Notes: generated by a model from the sequence alone, not told the origin. DNA of 64,000 nt from Rhodoferax aquaticus (GCF_006974105.1 NZ_CP036282.1:1302001-1366000), one strand, 5' to 3'; shown: positions 8,496-18,804, counted from the stretch's first letter. Made by a program: numbers and translations.

Positions 8496-10682
8496 TCAGT
8501 GAATGCGCATGCCGGGCTGCGCGCCGGGCCAGGGGTTGAGGATGTAGATGCCGGGGTTGGTGCCCTCATCTGCATGGCTGGCCGCCATGACCATGCCTTC
8601 GCTGATGCCGAACTTCATCTTGCGTGGTGCCAAGTTGGCTACCAGCACGGTGAGCTGGCCTACCAAGGCTTCGGGTTGGTACATGCTGGCGATGCCGCTG
8701 AACACATTGCGCGTGGTGGGCTGGCCCTCGGCGTTCTTCTCGCCCACATCGAGGGTGAGACGCAGCAGCTTGGTGGAGCCTTCCACCGCTTCGCAGTTCA
8801 CAATTTTGGCAATGCGCAGGTCGATCTTGGCGAAGTCGTCAATGCTGATGGTGGGCGCCAAGGCCTCGCCACCGGGGGCGTTGGGGTCGGCGGGAATGGC
8901 TGCGGGCGCTGCTTTTGCTGCTTTTTTAGGAGCTGCTTGCGCAATATCCACGGGCGCAGGAGCCTCTTTGGGCTCGAAAAGTGCGTCGAGTTGCTCGGGG
9001 GTGACGCGTTGCATCAGGTGTTGGTAGGGTTGGATGGCTTGTACATCGCCAGCCACATTCCACTGCTGCATGTCCACGCCCACAAAGCCTTGCACCGCTT
9101 GCGCCAAGCCGGGCAGCACGGGCGAGAGGTAGCGTGTGAGTGTGGCGAAGGTGTTGATGAGCACCGAGCACACCTGGTGCAGCGCCTGGTTGTTGGCCAC
9201 GTCCTTGGCCAAGTCCCAAGGCTTGTTCTGGTCCACATACGCATTCACCTTGTCGGCCAGCAGCATGATCTCGCGGGTGGCTTTGCCGTATTCGCGGGCT
9301 TCGTACATCTGGGCGAGTGCATCGCTGGCGCCACGCACTTCGGCCAGTAGGGTTGCGCCGGTGGTGCCGAAATCGTTGGTCAACTTGCCATCAAAGCGTT
9401 TGGTCAGAAAGCCCGCCGCACGCGAAGCAATGTTCACGTATTTGCCAATCAGGTCGCTGTTTACCCGCGCCATGAAGTCGTCGGCGTTGAAGTCGATGTC
9501 TTCATTGCGCGCGCTCAGCTTGGCCGCCAGGTAGTAGCGCAGCCACTCGGCGTTCATGCCTAAGCTCAGGTACTTGAGCGGGTCCAGGCCGGTGCCGCGG
9601 CTCTTGCTCATTTTCTCGCCGTTGTTCACCGTCAGGAAGCCGTGCACGAACACGTTGTTGGGCGTCTTGCGGCCGCTGAACTTCAGCATGGCGGGCCAGA
9701 ACAGGGTGTGGAAAGTGACGATGTCTTTGCCAATGAAGTGGTACTGCTCGGTGTCAGCGGCGGCGATGTACTCGTCAAAGCTACGCGTGTCGCCGTGCTT
9801 GGCCTTGGGGCCGCCTTTGTCAAACCAGTTCTTGAGAGATGCTAGGTAGCCCACAGGCGCGTCCAGCCACACATAGAAGTACTTGCCTGGCGCGTCGGGA
9901 ATCTCGATGCCGAAGTAGGGCGCGTCGCGCGAAATGTCCCAGTCGCCCAGGCCTTCGCTGGTGGTGCCGTCCGGGTTGGTGCGCACGCTGAACCATTCCT
10001 TGATCTTGTTGGCCACTTCGGGCTGCAGCCGTGGCTTGCCGCTTTCATCGGGGCCTTGCGTCCATTTCTCCAGAAACTCCACGCAGCGCGGGTCAGACAA
10101 CTTGAAGAAGTAGTGCTCAGAGTTTTTGAGTTCGGGCTTGGCGCCGGAGAGTGCCGAGAAGGGGTTGATCAGGTCAGTAGGCGCGTAGACCGAGCCGCAC
10201 ACCTCGCAGTTGTCGCCGTACTGGTCTTTGGCGTGGCACTTGGGGCACTCGCCTTTGATGTAGCGGTCGGGCAAGAACATGTTCTTCTCGGGGTCGAAGA
10301 ACTGCTCGATGGTGCGCACTTCAATCAGGCTGCCATCGGCGCGGTCGCGCAAGTCGCGGTAGATCTGGCGGGCCAGCTCGGTGTTTTCGGGCGAGTGGGT
10401 GCTGTGCCAGTTGTCAAAGCTGATGTGAAAGCCGTCCAGGTACTGCTTGCGGCCTGCAGCGATGTTGGCCACGAACTGCTCTGGCGTTACTCCGGCCTTC
10501 TCGGCTGCAATCATGATGGGCGCGCCGTGCGTGTCGTCCGCACCACAGAAGTTCACCGCGTTGCCCTGCATGCGCTGGAACCGCACCCAGATGTCGGCCT
10601 GGATGTATTCCATGATGTGACCGATGTGGAAGTTGCCGTTGGCGTAGGGGAGGGCGGTGGTGACGAAGAGTTGGCGTGGCAT
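8496..10682 (-). CDS. metG: Methionyl-tRNA synthetase MetG
   Basis: Charges tRNA-Met with methionine. The 728-residue protein has the HIGH signature FHIGHIME near residue 20, the zinc knuckle [18 protein letters not shown], the KMSKS motif [11 protein letters not shown], an anticodon-binding helical domain and a C-terminal EMAP/Trbp111-like tRNA-binding domain ([15 protein letters not shown]) that mediates dimerisation. The ATG at 10682 (MPRQLF) is preferred over a TTG six codons upstream. The linker before the C-terminal domain is Ala/Pro/Lys rich and is partly encoded by a copy of the dispersed repeat. Confidence 0.97.
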   Translation of the reverse strand: MPRQLFVTTALPYANGNFHIGHIMEYIQADIWVRFQRMQGNAVNFCGADDTHGAPIMIAAEKAGVTPEQFVANIAAGRKQYLDGFHISFDNWHSTHSPENTELARQIYRDLRDRADGSLIEVRTIEQFFDPEKNMFLPDRYIKGECPKCHAKDQYGDNCEVCGSVYAPTDLINPFSALSGAKPELKNSEHYFFKLSDPRCVEFLEKWTQGPDESGKPRLQPEVANKIKEWFSVRTNPDGTTSEGLGDWDISRDAPYFGIEIPDAPGKYFYVWLDAPVGYLASLKNWFDKGGPKAKHGDTRSFDEYIAAADTEQYHFIGKDIVTFHTLFWPAMLKFSGRKTPNNVFVHGFLTVNNGEKMSKSRGTGLDPLKYLSLGMNAEWLRYYLAAKLSARNEDIDFNADDFMARVNSDLIGKYVNIASRAAGFLTKRFDGKLTNDFGTTGATLLAEVRGASDALAQMYEAREYGKATREIMLLADKVNAYVDQNKPWDLAKDVANNQALHQVCSVLINTFATLTRYLSPVLPGLAQAVQGFVGVDMQQWNVAGDVQAIQPYQHLMQRVTPEQLDALFEPKEAPAPVDIAQAAPKKAAKAAPAAIPADPNAPGGEALAPTISIDDFAKIDLRIAKIVNCEAVEGSTKLLRLTLDVGEKNAEGQPTTRNVFSGIASMYQPEALVGQLTVLVANLAPRKMKFGISEGMVMAASHADEGTNPGIYILNPWPGAQPGMRIH
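8916..8964 (+). repeat. 50-nt dispersed repeat, copy 2 (inside metG linker, antisense)
   Basis: 49 nt aligned to the repeat family with one base missing near the end. The core GGAGCTGCTTGCGCAATA and the downstream CGGGCGC match the intergenic copies closely. Read from the metG strand it encodes the linker peptide [16 protein letters not shown] between the catalytic/anticodon part and the tRNA-binding domain. Confidence 0.75.
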
Positions 10683-10793
10683 GGGGCAAAGTGCTTTCAA
10701 GAGACAGCCCCGATTTTAGTCCGGTCCCCCGCCCAGCCTCCGTAGGCCGATGCGCGGCCCTTGGGTGGCCTGCACCACGCTGTGCAAAGCGCC

Positions 10794-12662
10794 TTAGGCT
10801 TTGCGGGCTGATTGCACAAACACAGGGGCAAACGCCTTGGCTTGGATGTCTTGCAATGTGGGTGAGTGACCCGCCCACAGCACGAGCACGCTGCCGGGCA
10901 GGGACAAACTGGTCTCTAGCGAGCGGCACAGGTCGTAGCGGCTTTGGTCGTCCATGCCTGGTAGCTCCAAAAAGCAGGTGTAGCAGCGTCGCTGCGGGAA
11001 CTCACGCAGACGCTTGCAGACCAGCCAAGCGCGGCTGATGGTAGGGATGCGTTGGAGGTCGTCACGCAGCTCCGAGACTTCATAGCTATTGAGGTCATGG
11101 GCCGCAATGCTTTGGAAAAAATCGCTGCCCATGTGTTCTTGCCAGGCGCGTTCTTCGGCTTCTTCGCTGGTTTTGAGGCGCGCACGCCACGTTTTCAGCG
11201 CAGGCGCTACATCTTGGTTAGCCCGCAGCGCTATCTCTAGCGTGTGGGTGGCTTCTTTGCTGGCCCACCAACGGTGCGTCATGCTGGCTTCAAACAACTG
11301 CTCCAAGTAGCTGAGGCGTGCGTCCACTGCATCGCTAGGCAGCGTGTGGATCAGCCCGCGCAAAGCCCCTCCATGGCTGGGAGACAGGCGTAATGCCCGC
11401 TCGTAGAAGACTTGCACATTCGCCGTGGGGTCTAAGCGGCGTTGCAACTGCGCGAGCTCCACCAGCTCGTCGGCACTGTTGCGCTGCACGCTGGCCATGA
11501 GGGTTTGGGCACGTTCCCGCATGCGGCCCAAGTAGGCATGGTGTTGCGACCACGCGTGCCGGTTGTCTTTGCGCCATTGCCGATCCAGCTCGCTGATCCA
11601 GTGGTCCGCCTTGGGCCCCAGCAGTTTGATCGCGCGGTTGGAGGACCACGCTGGGAGTTGCGGTGTTTGGTGCAGGGCATGCAGGCGGTCGCGCAAGACC
11701 GGGTGCGTGTCGTCAATGTCACTGAGCCTGCGCATGGCTTCTTGCAAGGCTTGCGCGGCAAACGTCGGCTCTGGTGGCACGGTCAAAAGCTTGGCCATTT
11801 CTTTGAAGGGGCCGACGGGCGTGGAACTGCTATTGGCTTGTAACCAGTGCCGACGCCAAAACTCGGTGCGCAGCCAGGCACCTTTGACTTCAATCTCGAC
11901 CAAGGACGCGCCCATGATGTCTTTGCTCAGCAGCTTGGCCGCAATGCGGTCTGCCTCGTACTCGTCTTGCCGCGCCAAGGCAAAGGTGCGCGCATTGAAG
12001 CGCGGAAAATACCAGCGAAAGAAACCGTGGGAGAGCAGCGTTGCAAAGTTCCCGCTGGCTCCCATGGCGTTGTGCAGTTTGAACCAGGTGATGCGGGTTC
12101 GGTAGATCCATGCGCCCAGCACGCCGTGCCCCCCGCGTAAATGACCGTACTCGTGCGCCAATACGGCCAACAAACGCGACCGGTCCAATGCAAACATGAG
12201 CGGTAGCCCAATGGTCAGGTAGTTGCGTGCGCCGCCAAACAGCCCAAAGCGTGGAATCTGGGTGATGCTGGCGTTGAAGGCATCGTCCAGAATCACTTTG
12301 TCGATGGCGGGGCCTTTGATACGTTTGCGAATTTTGGCCAAGGCTTCGAATAACAAGGGCGCATCGTCGGCTGTGATTTCAATGCCGCTCGGGGCTTCGA
12401 GGCGCAGCCACAAGGCACGCAAGCTTGACCACAGCAAGCCTGCAGCAGCGATGGTCAACCAAATGCGCCCACCATTGACATGCCCTGTTTTCCAATCACT
12501 CGCAAGCCACCACAGCGCTGCGGCGGCAATGAGAACGCATCCAATCACCCAGGCATAGCCCACAAACGCGAACATGGCCACGCCACGTCGGTAGGCTTGG
12601 CTGTCTTCAGCGCTGGCATGTTCGCTGAGTCTTACGAGGTGAATGAAGTCCGCGCGTTCCAC
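10794..12662 (-). CDS. Membrane-anchored M48-family zinc metalloprotease
   Basis: Two hydrophobic segments near residues 28-54 and 66-84 are followed by an M48 peptidase domain with the zinc motif HEYGH at about 170-174 and the later glutamate region DEYEADRIAAKLL. The C-terminal half resembles a helical repeat region (many short Leu/Ala helices, LSPSHGGALRGL). At 622 residues it is longer than HtpX or LoiP. The GTG start at 12662 (VERADFIHLVRLSEH) is chosen over a TTG 14 codons upstream because the conserved-looking region begins there; the Shine-Dalgarno is weak. The substrate is unknown. Confidence 0.8.
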   Translation of the reverse strand: MERADFIHLVRLSEHASAEDSQAYRRGVAMFAFVGYAWVIGCVLIAAAALWWLASDWKTGHVNGGRIWLTIAAAGLLWSSLRALWLRLEAPSGIEITADDAPLLFEALAKIRKRIKGPAIDKVILDDAFNASITQIPRFGLFGGARNYLTIGLPLMFALDRSRLLAVLAHEYGHLRGGHGVLGAWIYRTRITWFKLHNAMGASGNFATLLSHGFFRWYFPRFNARTFALARQDEYEADRIAAKLLSKDIMGASLVEIEVKGAWLRTEFWRRHWLQANSSSTPVGPFKEMAKLLTVPPEPTFAAQALQEAMRRLSDIDDTHPVLRDRLHALHQTPQLPAWSSNRAIKLLGPKADHWISELDRQWRKDNRHAWSQHHAYLGRMRERAQTLMASVQRNSADELVELAQLQRRLDPTANVQVFYERALRLSPSHGGALRGLIHTLPSDAVDARLSYLEQLFEASMTHRWWASKEATHTLEIALRANQDVAPALKTWRARLKTSEEAEERAWQEHMGSDFFQSIAAHDLNSYEVSELRDDLQRIPTISRAWLVCKRLREFPQRRCYTCFLELPGMDDQSRYDLCRSLETSLSLPGSVLVLWAGHSPTLQDIQAKAFAPVFVQSARKA

Positions 12663-12793
12663 GTTGTTTCCATCTTGTAAAAAAATGTAATTGGAACATG
12701 GCAAAACCCCCGGTTCGGCCGAATGCGCAGACTTTTTTTGCGGTGAAGCGCAGCGGTGTTTTCACCGCAAGGGTTGCGCGGTGAGGCAGGCTT

Positions 12794-14086
12794 TCAGCGC
12801 AGACGCAAAGGGTCCATGCGGCGCTCTACAGGCGGCTCTGGGACATGGTCTTGGGCGTTTGAAACGGCCAATGGGTCGGTCCAGCCAAAGAAGGCCAGCA
12901 CCTGAGCGCGCATGGCTTGGGTGTCGGCATAGCCCAGGCGCATGAGTTCGGTGGTGTAGTTGGATTCAAACAGCAAGTAGCTGGCCAGCGCTGCACCTTT
13001 TACGTCCGCTTTGGCTGAGGACACACCAACTGCACCGAGCATGGTGCGCACCGCATGGGGCAAGTCCCCCACATGGCGGGCAGCCACCGCGTCCAAGCGT
13101 TGGCTGGGCGCAATCACCAGCAACTCGATGGGGCGCAGCGCGCTGGAGAGCCGGGCATGCTCTGGAACGAGTTTGATGGTTTGGTTGATGCGCTGCACAC
13201 GCTCCACGTCCACCGCCAAAGCATCCAAAAATATGTTGGAGAGCGCATGGCCGGCGATTTGCGCAATCGACGGGTAAGTGCTTGTGGTGTGCAAGTGGGC
13301 TTCGCTCTTGGGTTCGTGCATGCGGCCTGCGCCCACCACGACTATCTTGTCTGCTCCCAAATGAATAGCGGCTGCCACCGGCGCACTCTGGCGCATGGAG
13401 CCATCACCAAAGTATTCGGTGTTGCCATTGATGTGCAGGTCGGTGGCGGGAAACACAAACGGAATGGCGCTGGAGGCCAATAAGTGTGCGTGGGTGATAC
13501 GGTCCCGCACTGCAAAACGCTGCATGCGGGTCCACGGCATGATGCGACGGTCGCCTTGAAAAAAAGTGACGTGGTCGCCAGAGCTGTAACTGGAGGCCGT
13601 GACCGCCAAGGCGCGCAATGCGCCTTTGCGAATGAGAAAGGGGAGCCGCTCCAGCGGCACCAGTTTGTCGAGCAGCTCTTTGAGCGGCGCGTTGTCCAAA
13701 AGAGATCTGGGCTTGAGTCTGCGCCATTTGGCCACCAGCCAACCAAACGACAGCAAGGTGATCCAGGTCGCCCCGGAGCGCAGCATGCTGATATGGTCTG
13801 CCCGGTACACGTCTTGGGCTTGGAAGTTGCGCCACGTATGGGCGATTTGCCGCACCGCGCCGTCAAAGTCGTCAGCCCCGCAGGCTAAGGCCGACGCGTT
13901 GATGGCTCCGGCAGAGGTGCCGGTGATGATGGGAAAGGGATTGGGACCTTCTCCTTGGCCGCACGCTTTGCGTAGATCGGCAATGGCCTCTAACACACCG
14001 ACCTGGTAGGCCGCGCGTGCGCCACCGCCTGTCAGTAGCAATCCTACGGTGCTAGGAAGTGGCGATTCGTTTGGCATAGCGCTCAT
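12794..14086 (-). CDS. Patatin-like phospholipase family protein
   Basis: Serine lipid acyl hydrolase using a Ser-Asp dyad. The 430-residue protein has the oxyanion glycine run LLLTGGGARAAYQ at about 16-28, the nucleophile motif GTSAG with Ser58, and a DGS motif near residue 230 in FGDGSMRQSAPV providing the Asp (most patatins have DGG or DGA). There is no signal peptide, so it is probably cytoplasmic or membrane-peripheral. The gene is divergent from mrp, with a 138-base gap between starts. Confidence 0.88.
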   Translation of the reverse strand: MSAMPNESPLPSTVGLLLTGGGARAAYQVGVLEAIADLRKACGQGEGPNPFPIITGTSAGAINASALACGADDFDGAVRQIAHTWRNFQAQDVYRADHISMLRSGATWITLLSFGWLVAKWRRLKPRSLLDNAPLKELLDKLVPLERLPFLIRKGALRALAVTASSYSSGDHVTFFQGDRRIMPWTRMQRFAVRDRITHAHLLASSAIPFVFPATDLHINGNTEYFGDGSMRQSAPVAAAIHLGADKIVVVGAGRMHEPKSEAHLHTTSTYPSIAQIAGHALSNIFLDALAVDVERVQRINQTIKLVPEHARLSSALRPIELLVIAPSQRLDAVAARHVGDLPHAVRTMLGAVGVSSAKADVKGAALASYLLFESNYTTELMRLGYADTQAMRAQVLAFFGWTDPLAVSNAQDHVPEPPVERRMDPLRLR

Positions 14087-14224
14087 TATGGTGATTCGTA
14101 AGCACTTGTAAACCAGCGATAAAACGGTGTCAACCCGCAGCGGCCTGGGGCATACGCGTCAGAGTCCCTGCGGTGGATGCGGCTCAGGGAGGTTCGCTAG
14201 ACTTGGGGTATCTAGGAGTAAGTT

Positions 14225-15316
14225 ATGGACGTGTCAGATAAAAGCATCATGGACGCCTTGCAGGGCGTGGTAGACCCCAACACCGGCAAAGACTTTGTCA
14301 GCAGCAAATGCATCAAAAACCTGCGCATTCAGGGCAGCGCAGTGCAGTTTGACTTGGAGCTGCCCTACCCGGCCAAGAGCCAAGTGCCTGCCTTTGAGGA
14401 CGCATTGCGTTCGGCCGCCTTATCGGTAGCGGGGGTGGGCCAAGTCGCCATCACTGCGCGGCTTAACGTGGCTGCACACGCGGTGCAGCGCGGCGTGCAG
14501 TTGCTGCCCGGTGTAAAGAACATCGTGGCCGTGGCCTCTGGCAAAGGGGGCGTGGGCAAAAGCACTACCGCGGCCAACTTGGCCTTGGCGCTGGCCGCTG
14601 AGGGCGCGCGCGTAGGCTTGTTGGATGCTGACATTTATGGCCCCAGCGTTCCCATGTTGATGGGGATCAGCGGGCGGCCGGAGTCAGAAGATGGCAAAAC
14701 CATGGAGCCCATGGAGAACTACGGCGTGCAAGTCATGTCCATCGGTTTCTTGGTGGCGCAAGACGAGGCCATGATCTGGCGCGGCCCCATGGCCACGCAA
14801 GCCCTGGAGCAGCTCTTGCGCCAAACTGCGTGGAAAGACTTGGACTACCTGATTGTCGACATGCCGCCAGGCACAGGGGATATTCAGCTCACCTTGTCGC
14901 AAAAGGTGCCTATGACGGGTGCCGTGGTGGTCACCACCCCCCAAGACATTGCCCTGCTAGATGCGCGTAAAGGCATCCGCATGTTTGAGAAGGTCGGCGT
15001 GCCGATTTTGGGCATCGTGGAGAACATGGCGGTTCATATCTGCACCCAGTGCGGCCACGCAGAGCATATCTTTGGGGCCGATGGTGGCAAACATATGGCG
15101 GCTCAGTACAACACCGATTACTTGGGTGCCTTACCCTTGGCCATGCAAATCCGCGTGGAGGCCGATGGTGGTAAGCCCACGGTGGTGGCTGACCCAGACG
15201 GCGAAGTGGCGGCAATCTACAAGGCCATTGCGCGTCGTGTGGCTTTGGGTGTGGCGGCCAAAAACAAAGACTATTCCTCCAAGTTTCCGACCATCAGCAT
15301 CAGCAAGAACACCTGA
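14225..15316 (+). CDS. apbC: Iron-sulfur cluster carrier ATPase Mrp/ApbC
   Basis: P-loop ATPase that carries and delivers [4Fe-4S] clusters. The 363-residue protein has an N-terminal MIP18-like domain (residues 1-90), a deviant Walker A GKGGVGKST at about 106-114, DADIYGPS, and the cluster-binding CTQCG pair near residue 265. AGGAGT lies about 9 bases upstream of the ATG. It precedes a molybdenum enzyme gene that needs iron-sulfur clusters, but the 73-base gap makes operon membership uncertain. Confidence 0.95.
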   Translation: MDVSDKSIMDALQGVVDPNTGKDFVSSKCIKNLRIQGSAVQFDLELPYPAKSQVPAFEDALRSAALSVAGVGQVAITARLNVAAHAVQRGVQLLPGVKNIVAVASGKGGVGKSTTAANLALALAAEGARVGLLDADIYGPSVPMLMGISGRPESEDGKTMEPMENYGVQVMSIGFLVAQDEAMIWRGPMATQALEQLLRQTAWKDLDYLIVDMPPGTGDIQLTLSQKVPMTGAVVVTTPQDIALLDARKGIRMFEKVGVPILGIVENMAVHICTQCGHAEHIFGADGGKHMAAQYNTDYLGALPLAMQIRVEADGGKPTVVADPDGEVAAIYKAIARRVALGVAAKNKDYSSKFPTISISKNT

Positions 15317-15389
15317 GTGCCAGCAAGCTAGGCGTGCGCTTGCCGGCTGAGGCTGACAGGGTGGAACTGGTCCATCGCAGTGAGGTGAT

Positions 15390-17693
15390 ATGACTGAGCA
15401 GAAGATTGAAGAATACAAGGGTCCCGCCGGTGGGTGGGGTGCCTTGCGCAGCGTGGGCAAGGCGCTTCTCAAACAAGAGATTCCGATCCTGGGCGCAAAG
15501 ACGCTGCTATCGGCCAACCAACCCGATGGCTTTGACTGCCCCGGCTGTGCTTGGCCTGACCGCAACCATGCATCCACGTTTGAGTTTTGTGAAAACGGTG
15601 CCAAAGCCGTGGCTGCGGAGGCCACAGCGCGCCGCGTGACTGCGGAGTTCTTTGCGGGCCAGACCGTGACTGCGCTTGCCGCACACAGTGATTTCTATCT
15701 GGAGGACCAGGGGCGCCTCACCGAGCCCATGGTCTATGACGCCGCCACGGATCACTACAAAGCCATCACGTGGGACGATGCATTTGCACTGATTGCCAAG
15801 CATCTCAATGGCTTGCCGGACCCGAACCAGGCGATTTTTTACACCTCGGGCCGCGCCAGTAACGAGGCCGCATTTTTGTACCAGTTGTTTGTGCGTGAAT
15901 ATGGCACCAACAACTTCCCGGATTGCTCCAATATGTGCCACGAGCCCAGCGGCAGTGGTATGCGCGAGAGCGTGGGCGTCGGCAAGGGCACGGTCACACT
16001 GCAAGACTTTGAGCAGGCAGACGCTATCTTTGTTTTTGGCCAGAACCCGGGTACCAATCACCCGCGTATGTTGGGCGAACTGCGCCAAGCGGCGAAGCGC
16101 GGAGCGCGCATCGTGAGCGTGAACCCCCTGCGCGAGCGCGGACTGGAGCGTTTTGCAGACCCCCAAAACAAGCTAGAAATGGCAACAGGGGGTGGAACCG
16201 CTATCAGCACCCATTACTTTCAGCTGGACATAGGCGGCGATTTTGCGTTTGTCAAAGGCATGATGAAGCACTTGGTCGAGTTGCAAGACCAAGGGCTGGA
16301 TGTGCTGGATACGACCTTTATTTCTGAGCACACCCTAGGCTTTGATGCGCTGCTCAACGATTTGCGCGCAGAGTCTTGGAGTCTCTTGGAAGCCGAATCG
16401 GGCTTGGGCGTGGCGCACATGCGCGCGGCGGCCGATGTGTACCGCGAGGCCAAGAGCGTGATTGCGTGCTGGGGCATGGGCATTACCCAGCACCAGAATT
16501 CGGTGGCCACGATTCAGATGATTACCAACTTGCTATTGATGCGTGGAAACATCGGCCGTGCGGGTGCTGGCTTGTGCCCTGTGCGCGGTCACAGCAATGT
16601 GCAGGGCGACCGCACCATGGGTATTTGGGAAGTTCCGCCGGTCGCGCTATTGGATAGTCTGAAAAGGGTATTCGACTTTGAGCCACCGCGTGCGCAGGGT
16701 TTCAACACGGTGGAGTCGATTCAGGCCATGTTGGATGGGCGGGGCAAAGTTTTTTTCGCGCTGGGTGGAAATTTTGCAGCGGCAACGCCAGACACCGTGC
16801 AGACGTGGAAGGCGCTGCGCAACTGCGACTTGACGGTGCATGTGACCACCAAGCTCAATCGCAGCCATATCGTGCACGGCAAAGAGGCCTTGATTCTTCC
16901 CTGCCTAGGGCGAACCGAAATCGACATGCAAGCCTGTGGCCCGCAAGGCGTGACGGTGGAGGATTCCATGAGCATGGTGCACCTGTCGATGGGCATCAAT
17001 CCGCCGGCATCCGCCATGCTGCTGTCGGAGCCTGCAATCGTGGCCCGGCTCGCTGCGGCCACGCTGGCGGGGCGCAGCAAAACGCCGTGGTTGTGGATGG
17101 TGGAAGACTACCAACGCATACGCGACAAGATCGAGGCGGTTTTCCCTGACTTCAAAGACTTCAATGCGCGTATTCGGGTGCCCGGGGGCTTTCGCTTGCG
17201 CAATACCGCGAGCGAGCGCGTGTGGGCCACGCCATCGCAAAAGGCAGTGTTCAAGACGCATGCAGTCCCTACGGATACACCGCTGCGGCGGGCCAGGGCG
17301 CGCAAAGGCGATGCCATCGTATTTGCGCTGATGACCACACGCTCCCACGACCAGTACAACACCACCATTTATGGAAATGACGACAGGTACCGCGGTGTGT
17401 ACGGGCAGCGCCGGGTGGTGATGGCCAATGCGCAAGACATCCGGGCCCTGGGATTCAAGAGCGGGGATTGGATTGACTTTCAGACCGTGTGGGACGATGG
17501 CCAAGAGCGCACTGCCCGTGGTTTCAAGTTAGTCGAATACAACATCCCACGCGGATGCGTGGCCGCCTACTACCCCGAGACCAATCCGTTGGTGCCCCTG
17601 TCTGCAGTGGCGGCTAATGCAGGCACCCCGACTTCCAAGTGCATTCCGGTGCTCATGCTTCCGCATAAGTCGCCAGTGGCGATGGGCGTATGA
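15390..17693 (+). CDS. FdhF/YdeP-family molybdopterin oxidoreductase
   Basis: Molybdenum bis-guanine-dinucleotide enzyme of the formate dehydrogenase H superfamily, YdeP branch (767 residues). Cys50 and Cys53 (DCPGC) form part of an N-terminal iron-sulfur site. Cys183 in SNMCHEPSG occupies the position of the selenocysteine/cysteine molybdenum ligand. Later segments ACWGMGITQHQNSV and NLLLMRGNIGRAGAG are typical of the family. The substrate of YdeP-type enzymes is not settled; formate is a guess. The stop overlaps the next small gene by four bases and fdhD follows, supporting a need for sulfuration of the cofactor. Confidence 0.9.
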   Translation: MTEQKIEEYKGPAGGWGALRSVGKALLKQEIPILGAKTLLSANQPDGFDCPGCAWPDRNHASTFEFCENGAKAVAAEATARRVTAEFFAGQTVTALAAHSDFYLEDQGRLTEPMVYDAATDHYKAITWDDAFALIAKHLNGLPDPNQAIFYTSGRASNEAAFLYQLFVREYGTNNFPDCSNMCHEPSGSGMRESVGVGKGTVTLQDFEQADAIFVFGQNPGTNHPRMLGELRQAAKRGARIVSVNPLRERGLERFADPQNKLEMATGGGTAISTHYFQLDIGGDFAFVKGMMKHLVELQDQGLDVLDTTFISEHTLGFDALLNDLRAESWSLLEAESGLGVAHMRAAADVYREAKSVIACWGMGITQHQNSVATIQMITNLLLMRGNIGRAGAGLCPVRGHSNVQGDRTMGIWEVPPVALLDSLKRVFDFEPPRAQGFNTVESIQAMLDGRGKVFFALGGNFAAATPDTVQTWKALRNCDLTVHVTTKLNRSHIVHGKEALILPCLGRTEIDMQACGPQGVTVEDSMSMVHLSMGINPPASAMLLSEPAIVARLAAATLAGRSKTPWLWMVEDYQRIRDKIEAVFPDFKDFNARIRVPGGFRLRNTASERVWATPSQKAVFKTHAVPTDTPLRRARARKGDAIVFALMTTRSHDQYNTTIYGNDDRYRGVYGQRRVVMANAQDIRALGFKSGDWIDFQTVWDDGQERTARGFKLVEYNIPRGCVAAYYPETNPLVPLSAVAANAGTPTSKCIPVLMLPHKSPVAMGV

Positions 17694-17944
17694 GTGTTGA
17701 CCTTGCCCACACCCTGCTGTTGGAGTTAGCGCAGCAGCAAGCGCCTGTTTCTGTTCCACGGCTGGGCAAGCGCTTTGGGCAGGGCGCAAGCAGCATCATG
17801 CGCACGCTCACGCTGCTGGGCGATGCAACGCTGGGCACCCAGGCGGGTCCTGGCTGGGTGCGGCTAGAACTCCAAGACGAGCGTTGGATGGCCTCACTCA
17901 CTGAAGCGGGGCGCGCCCATGTCGCACAGTTCGAGCACGGGTGA
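17690..17944 (+). CDS. Small winged-helix-like protein between ydeP-type gene and fdhD
   Basis: 84 residues with no family I can name. The sequence (LLLELAQQQAPVSVPRLGKRF, then SSIMRTLTLLGDATLG, then GWVRLELQDERWMASLTEAGRAHV) resembles a winged helix: a recognition-like helix followed by a beta-wing. It overlaps the molybdoenzyme stop by four bases (ATGA) and the fdhD start by 26 bases, so it is translated as part of the same unit. A regulatory or assembly role for the molybdoenzyme is inferred only from this context. Confidence 0.7.
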   Translation: MSVDLAHTLLLELAQQQAPVSVPRLGKRFGQGASSIMRTLTLLGDATLGTQAGPGWVRLELQDERWMASLTEAGRAHVAQFEHG

Positions 17945-18776
17945 GCCATGGGCGCACACCTTGCCGGCGGCTGTGTCCGCCCGCAGCGTTGTGCGCGTGC
18001 CCCAAGGGCTGGTGCAGACCGATACGCTGGCCGCCGAACTGCCGGTGGCCTTGGTCTTTAACGGAATATCGCACGCGGTCATGATGGCCACACCGCAGGA
18101 CTTGGAGGCCTTCGCGCTGGGCTTTGCGCTGAGCGAAGGGATTTTGGACTCGCCCAGCCAATGCTTTGGCATGGAGGTGCTGCGATCAGAGAGTTGTGGC
18201 CAGCCTGCGGTGGAAGTGCACCTAGAGATCGCCGCTGCCTGCTTTGTGCGCTTGAAAGCACAGCGTCGCAGCATGGCCGGGCGCACCGGCTGCGGGGTGT
18301 GCGGGCTGGACAGCTTGCAGGCATTGGATTTGAGTCCTCCGGCCATGCCTGACCAGCCTTGGGCGCGCCGTGTGCAGCCGCAGGAAATTTTTGACGCCAT
18401 TCGTGCCATGTTGCCCTTGCAGCAACTCAATGCCCTGTGTGGTTCGCTACACGCCGCTGCATGGGTGGGTGCTGACGGGCAGTTGGCCCTGGTGATGGAA
18501 GACGTAGGCCGCCACAATGCCTTGGACAAGGTGCTGGGAGCCTTGGCCCAGCAGGGCCGCCCGTATGAGTCGGGTTGGATGCTGATGAGCAGTCGCGCCA
18601 GCCATGAGCTGGTGCGCAAGTGTGTGCGCTTGCGGGTGCCTATGCTGGCCACCATTTCGGCCCCCACGGATTTGGCCGTGGCCATGGCGCAGCGCGCTGG
18701 TTTGCACTTGTGGGGTTTGTGCCGCGCGCCGCGTGCGGTGCTGTACACCCCGGCGCAAGACCCGACAGCGCCGTAG
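17919..18776 (+). CDS. fdhD: Formate dehydrogenase sulfurtransferase FdhD
   Basis: Transfers sulfur from a cysteine desulfurase to the molybdenum cofactor of formate-dehydrogenase-type enzymes. The 285-residue protein has the catalytic loop TGCGVCG (Cys125, Cys128), the EDVGRHNALDKV motif and a late SSRASHELVRKC motif, all standard for FdhD. It overlaps the small upstream gene. The start ATG at 17919 is the first in frame and gives a normal length. Confidence 0.96.
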   Translation: MSHSSSTGEPWAHTLPAAVSARSVVRVPQGLVQTDTLAAELPVALVFNGISHAVMMATPQDLEAFALGFALSEGILDSPSQCFGMEVLRSESCGQPAVEVHLEIAAACFVRLKAQRRSMAGRTGCGVCGLDSLQALDLSPPAMPDQPWARRVQPQEIFDAIRAMLPLQQLNALCGSLHAAAWVGADGQLALVMEDVGRHNALDKVLGALAQQGRPYESGWMLMSSRASHELVRKCVRLRVPMLATISAPTDLAVAMAQRAGLHLWGLCRAPRAVLYTPAQDPTAP

Positions 18777-18783
18777 CGCGTTG

Positions 18784-18804
18784 GCGGCGGTGCGCGACCG
18801 CCGC
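18784..18804 (+). terminator. Hairpin after fdhD
   Basis: Perfect 8-bp stem GCGGCGGT/ACCGCCGC with a 5-base loop, 7 bases after the fdhD stop. No T-run follows, so it may be a Rho-dependent or RNA-stabilising structure instead of an intrinsic terminator. Confidence 0.35.
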
